Shown in pieces: positions 59,001-64,000 of a DNA stretch of 64,000 nt. The position numbers and the translations under genes are program-made. The stretch covers positions 24,734,553 to 24,798,552 of the forward strand of contig OZ012685.1 in the NCBI GenBank assembly GCA_963942565.1. The letters run 5' to 3'. Numbering within the stretch: the first letter of the stretch is position 1; every line of letters starts with the position of its first letter. Source of the stretch: Maea johnstoni (taxonomy: Eukaryota > Annelida > Polychaeta > Spionida > Magelonidae). The notes under the pieces were generated by a model that saw only the letters and a list, made by a program, of their open reading frames with translations, made no database searches and was not told the DNA's origin.

Positions 59001-61480
59001 GGCCTGCCCTGATGGCCGAGTGGTCTAGAGCGTAGCAACAGACAGTTGCTGTCATATACCACTGCCCGGTCCCTTCCCATTCTTCACACTGTGGGGCCTG
59101 CCCTGATGGCCGAGTGGTCTAGAGCGTAGCAACAGACAGTTGCTGTCATATACCACTGCCCGGTTCCTTCCCATTCTTCACACTGTGGGGCCTGCCCTGA
59201 TGGCCGAGTGGTCTAGAGCGTAGCAACAGACAGTTGCTGTCATATACCACTGCCCGGTTTCTTCCCATTCTTTGCACTGTGGGCACTGCCCTGATGGCCG
59301 AGTGGTCTAGAGCGTAGCAACAGACAGTTGCTGTCATAAACCACTGCCCGGTTTCTTCTCATTCTTCACACTGTGGGGCCTGCCCTGATGGCCGAGTGGT
59401 CAAAAGCATAGCAACAGACAGTTGCTGTCATATACCACTGCCCGGTTCCTTCCCATTCTTCACACTGTGGGGCCTGCCCTGATGGCCGAGTGGTCTAGAG
59501 CGTAGCAACAGACAGTTGCTGTCATATACCACTGCCCGGTTCCTTCCCATTCTTCACACTGTGGGGCCTGCCCTGATGGCCGAGTGGTCTAGAGCGTAGC
59601 AACAGACAGTTGCTGTCATATACCACTGCCCAGTCCCTTCCCATTCTTCACACTGTGGGGCCTGCCCTGATGGCCGAGTGGTCTAGAGCGTAGCAACAGA
59701 CAGTTGCTGTCATATACCACTGCCCGGTTCCTTCCCATTCTTCACACTGTGGGGCCTGCCCTGATGGCCGAGTGGTCTAGAGCGTAGCAACAGACAGTTG
59801 CTGTCATATACCACTGCCCGGTCCCTTCCCATTCTTCACACTGTGGGGCCTGCCCTGATGGCCGAGTGGTCTAGAGCGTAGCAACAGACAGTTGCTGTCA
59901 TATACCACTGCCCGGTTCCTTCCCATTCTTCACACTGTGGGGCCTGCCCTGATGGCCGAGTGGTCTAGAGCGTAGCAACAGACAGTTGCTGTCATATACC
60001 ACTGCCCAGTTCCTTCCCATTGTTCGCACTGTGGAGATTGCCCTGATGGCCGAGTGGTCTAGAGCGTAGCAACAGACAGTTGCTGTCATATACCACTGCC
60101 CGGTTCCTTCCCATTCTTCACACTGTGGGGCCTGCCCTGATGGCCGAGTGGTCTAGAGCGTAGCAACAGACAGTTGCTGTCATATACCACTGCCCAGTCC
60201 CTTCCCATTCTTCACACTGTGGGGCCTGCCCTGATGGCCGAGTGGTCTAGAGCGTAGCAACAGACAGTTGCTGTCATATACCACTGCCCAGTTCCTTCCC
60301 ATTGTTCGCACTGTGGAGATTGCCCTGATGGCCGAGTGGTCTAGAGCGTAGCAACAGACAGTTGCTGTCATATACCACTGCCCGGTTCCTTTCCCATTCT
60401 TCACACTGTGGAGCCTGCCCTGATGGCCGAGTGGTCTAGAGCGTAGCAACAGACAGTTGCTGTCATATACCACTGCCCGGTTCCTTTCCCATTCTTCACA
60501 CTGTGGGGCCTGCCCTGATGGCCGAGTGGTCTAGAGCGTAGCAACAGACAGTTGCTGTCATATACCACTGCCCGGTTCCTTCCCATTCTTCACACTGTGG
60601 AGATTGCCCTGATGGCCGAGTGGTCTAGAGCGTAGCAACAGACAGTTGCTGTCATATACCTCTGCCCGGTTCCTTCCCATTCTTCGCACTGTGGGGCCTG
60701 CCCTGATGGCCGAGTGGTCTAGAGCGTAGCAACAGACAGTTGCTGTCATATACCACTGCCCGGTTCCTTTCCCATTCTTCACACTGTGGGGCCTGCCCTG
60801 ATGGCCGAGTGGTCTAGAGCGTAGCAACAGACAGTTGCTGTCATATACCACTGCCCAGTTCCTTCCCATTGTTCGCACTGTGGAGATTGCCCTGATGGCC
60901 GAGTGGTCTAGAGCGTAGCAACAGACAGTTGCTGTCATATACCACTGCCCGGTTCCTTCCCATTCTTCACACTGTGGAGATTGCCCTGATGGCCGAGTGG
61001 TATAAAGCTTTGTCATTGACTGCTCGCTATAATTTACCACTGTCCAGATCTTCCCTTTCTTCACACTGTGGGGCCTGCCCTGATGGCCGAGTGTTCTAAA
61101 GTGTTGCAAAAACAACTGCTGTCATTCACTACTGTCCGGATCTTCCCATTTTCTTCGCACTGTGGGGCCTGCCCTGATGGCCGAGTGGTCTAGAGCGTAG
61201 CAACAGACAGTTGCTGTCATATACCACTGCCCGGTTCCTTCCCATTCTTCACACTGTGGAGATTGCCCTGATGGCCGAGTGGTATAAAGCTTTGTCATTG
61301 ACTGCTCGCTATAATTTACCACTGTCCAGATCTTCCCTTTCTTCACACTGTGGGGCCTGCCCTGATGGCCGAGTGTTCTAAAGTGTTGTAAAAACAACTG
61401 CTGTCATTCACTACTGTCCGGATCTTCCCATTTTCTTCGCACTGAGGGACCTGTCCAGGTGGCCGAGTGGTCTAAAGCAC
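56085..61480 (+). repeat. 94-bp satellite array with a tRNA-Leu/Ser-like A box
   Basis: About 57 units. Between 56473 and 60988 there are 48 near-identical 94-bp units (4,515 bp, with three single-base insertions). Diverged units flank both edges, four on the left and about six on the right. Each unit holds TGGCCGAGTGG, the A box of type II tRNA genes, preceded by GCCCTGA in the acceptor position. Then comes the hairpin AGCAACAGACAGTTGCT and, 44 bp after the A box, GGTTCCTTCCC, a damaged B box. Acceptor and T-arm pairing are lost, so these are not working tRNAs. Minus-strand frames up to 185 codons repeat with the array and are not genes. Confidence 0.95.
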
Positions 61481-62894
61481 CATTGCCACTGACTGCTCGT
61501 GCCAGCTCAGGAGGATAAGCGGAGCAGATGGGGAAATGCCAGAGATAATGGTGTGCAAAGAGGAGAGCAGGATGAAACTTGGCAGGGGAGACAAGAAGGG
61601 GGCGGGGTAGGGGTATGTGTGGGAGTGAGGTAAAATACCAACCGCCCCCTCCCCCCCGCCCCAGTTTATTGATCACGCACGGGCAATCATTGTGACACCA
61701 TCTCCTATCAATTACAATCTACCCGTTGTCGCTAGACAGCGTCATGCATATTTGATGTCAACATCCTGCCCTGCAAACCTGTGATTTCCAAACCAAATAC
61801 TACACGCGACGCTTCCTATACAAATAGCACGCATTCTGCGCGTGTGGCCATGAATAAGCACGTGCGCGCAATTGCATAATGTCAAAGGTGCCTGTTGCTG
61901 ATGAGACATCTTTTAAAAAGCGTAAATTCAGTATTATCAGTCACGCTATATATGTTGATATAGCGTAGTGGAGACTGATCAATTATGAATGTAGGCAAAA
62001 AAGTAAATTAGGAAAAACATTGAATCTCTTCGTTGCCGTTGTTGTTGCAGTTATTTGTTGCTGATTAGTAACTGCAGGTGTAGTTATCATTATCATTTTC
62101 GTCGTCGCTGTTTTTTTTTTGTTCTCGTCCCGTGTCAGTTGAAGATAGATGAATCTTTATTTCACAATTTTTTTATTCGAGCGTCCATGCATAACTCTAT
62201 ACTATAGATGTATGAGGGTTTGATCATTCATTCTTGATTATTTCATTTCCACAAAAAAGTCCCTGGATTTCTGGATTTTTCTGCACGATAAGTTTAATCG
62301 TGATTCGCCAATATATAACGGTGAAGGGACCTGGAATAACCGAGAATATAGATAAAAACTGCCTGGTCCAAGGCGAATGCGTCTTTTTTATTTCTGGATT
62401 TTCCCCATTCCCCAATTGGTTTTGTGTGGCAATATGATGGTGTCCATTACACGCAACAGCTGTGATATTGGGGAGCCCCCTCGTAACTATAACTAGTCTC
62501 TAGTGTGGACAATTTGAAACGAATCGATACGACATATGATGATAACGATAGTCATTTTAATGTCTGTAATACTGATAGTCTTATGGTAGTGATGTATCAA
62601 CTATATTGACAGTACTTAATTATTGATATCTGTACCGGTTTAAAAGTGGATATACTGGTAATTACGCAACGGGCGCTGGATTCACCTGCTAATTGACTTA
62701 TGGAAATAGACAATTATCATCCGTTTCCATGGTGATGCGTTGAGATTTTGACACATGATTGCATCTGTGTTCCTGGAAAATGTACCTGTTAATTGCTCCG
62801 TGCCCGCGGATTAAAGCAGAGAGTGTGTGGATATATTAGATATATTCTTGCGTACAAGTTCGATCGGGACACGATGAAAAATAACCATATTATA
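61481..62894. other. No recognised gene
   Basis: Starts with a purine-rich stretch (61560-61630) and a C-rich run at 61645-61663. The rest is ordinary AT-rich sequence. Short frames on both strands at 62224-62437 overlap and show no motif. A degenerate X-box-like GTTTCCATGGTGATGC lies near 62723. Confidence 0.4.
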
Positions 62895-63158
<264 letters not shown>

Positions 63159-63179
63159 CAAGTCTATGTGTTACATGTG

Positions 63180-63735
63180 CTGAGCCTAGTATTGGTGCTG
63201 GGTGAGTCTACGTGGTATCTGTGATGAGCCTGATATTGGTGCTAGTGAGTCTTTGTGGTACCTGTGGTACACATGGTGAGACTGGTATTGGTGCCAGTGA
63301 GTCTTTGTGGTACCTGAGATAAGCCTGGTATTGGTGCTGATGAGTCTATGTGATACCTGTGGTACCCACGGTGAGCCTGGCATAGTACAGACGTTTAATT
63401 CCTGCACCAGTCGACCGGGCGTCTGTCAGTGTCCGCTTGTACAAACGCCAATGAATAACATGTCAGAAAATAAGCCAAGCACACCAGTGACTCACGTAGC
63501 TTAAGAACCAAAGCTACGTTCAGTTGTGCGGTCATCCATGCATCCATGCCCAATATACTGGTTTGCAATCAGGCCTGCGGTCATGTATCATGCCCGGGCT
63601 GCCCACGCATTTAGTGCAGGAATTAAAGTCGGCATTGTATTTGTGCTGGTGAGTCTATGTGTCCCTGAGATGCGCCTGGTATTGGTCCTGCTGAGTCTAT
63701 GTGGTACCTGTGGAGTGGTGAGTCTGGTATCTCCC
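63180..63735 (+). repeat. Minisatellite (GAGCCTGGTATTGGTGCTGG unit), split by a MITE
   Basis: Units of about 50-65 bp hold GCCTGGTATTGGTGC(T/C), GTGAGTCT(A/T)(T/C)GTGGTACCTG and sometimes GTAC(A/C)CA(T/C)GGTGA. Three and a half units precede the insertion at 63385-63637, and about one and a half follow. Confidence 0.8.
63385..63637 (+). mobile_element. mariner-like MITE, copy c
   Basis: TA at 63383-63384 and 63638-63639. Starts GTACAGACGTTTAATTCCTG and ends GTGCAGGAATTAAAGTCGG then CATTG. It interrupts a minisatellite unit, so the empty site can be read from neighbouring units. Confidence 0.8.
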
Positions 63736-64000
63736 AACTTGCTCTGTGTGGGAGAACAAATCGATGACTGCGGTCTGTGGCTTATGGTATAGAGACAATG
63801 CCTCGCGGCGAGAATGCCAATTGGCGGCACGCAGTAAACAAGCAGCTTATTGCCAGTCACAACAGGTATATTGCTCGATAGCTGGTAAAATAATCCGCTA
63901 CAATACTGGTCGTCATTGCGATCCCAGCTTTACAGCAAGATAAGGCGAACTGGTTTATGAGATGTGTGAAGTGTATTGCCGAGAGAAGGAAACCAGTACG
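63736..64000. other. No recognised gene
   Basis: Short unique tail of the window. Nothing supported. Confidence 0.4.

Noticed and set aside
56600-61400. Minus-strand open frames of 60-185 codons with recurring peptides across the 94-bp array
   Set aside because: 94 is not a multiple of three, so frames rotate and the peptides recur every unit. There is no start context, and the length tracks unit number. They are shadows of the satellite.
56085-61480. CRISPR array or functional tRNA cluster
   Set aside because: Units are identical end to end with no variable spacers, so it is not CRISPR. Acceptor and T-arm pairing is lost and the loop lacks the U33-type T, so these are not working tRNAs.

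Overview
The window is nuclear DNA from an animal, most likely a marine invertebrate; a deuterostome such as an echinoderm or hemichordate is a guess. The evidence is spliced introns with GT/AG borders, a TATA plus initiator promoter, an RFX X-box, tRNA-derived SINEs, an RNase H-bearing LINE, Harbinger and P-type DNA transposons, and long (AT)n arrays. There is no prokaryotic gene organisation. Only one host protein gene can be modelled with confidence, so this is repeat-rich intergenic or intronic sequence and most entries are mobile DNA.

Layout. 1-5.7 kb: AT-rich DNA with a small LTR-bounded fossil (2770-3993) carrying a TATDN2-like nuclease remnant. 5.7-7.85 kb: a decayed PIF1-helicase/PHD-finger relic, interrupted by a hairpin element ending in G/C runs. 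7.85-17.3 kb: one RNase H-bearing LINE (I/Nimb- or Jockey-like) whose middle is tandemly triplicated; a Harbinger element sits in the second segment and a 724-bp TTAA-flanked palindrome in the third. 17.6-18.6 kb: a minus-strand LINE ORF1. 18.95-19.8 kb: a two-exon, 160-residue, minus-strand host gene with an upstream X-box. 22.0-24.8 kb: a second, minus-strand PIF1/PHD relic.

26.25-34.0 kb: the most striking object, a 7,749-bp P-superfamily DNA transposon with 402-bp terminal inverted repeats and a 7-bp target-site duplication. It carries a minus-strand P-type transposase inside the first intron of a plus-strand, spliced PIF1-like helicase gene that ends in a PHD finger. The other two PIF1/PHD relics suggest that this helicase belongs to a family of such elements.

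34-56 kb: AT microsatellites, degenerate tandem repeats, six copies of a piggyBac-like MITE, at least six copies or fragments of a mariner-like MITE, a 2.3-kb non-autonomous Harbinger-like element, SINE copies, and a probable TATA promoter with a first exon at 48.6-48.7 kb. 56.1-61.5 kb: a satellite of about 48 near-identical 94-bp units, each holding a tRNA-Leu/Ser-type A box. 61.5-64 kb: plain sequence, an (AT)n array, and a minisatellite split by a mariner-like MITE.

How the parts relate: the transposase and the PIF1/PHD gene share one set of terminal repeats and so would move together. The MITEs lack genes and would need transposases from elsewhere. All alignments, counts and boundaries were made by eye.
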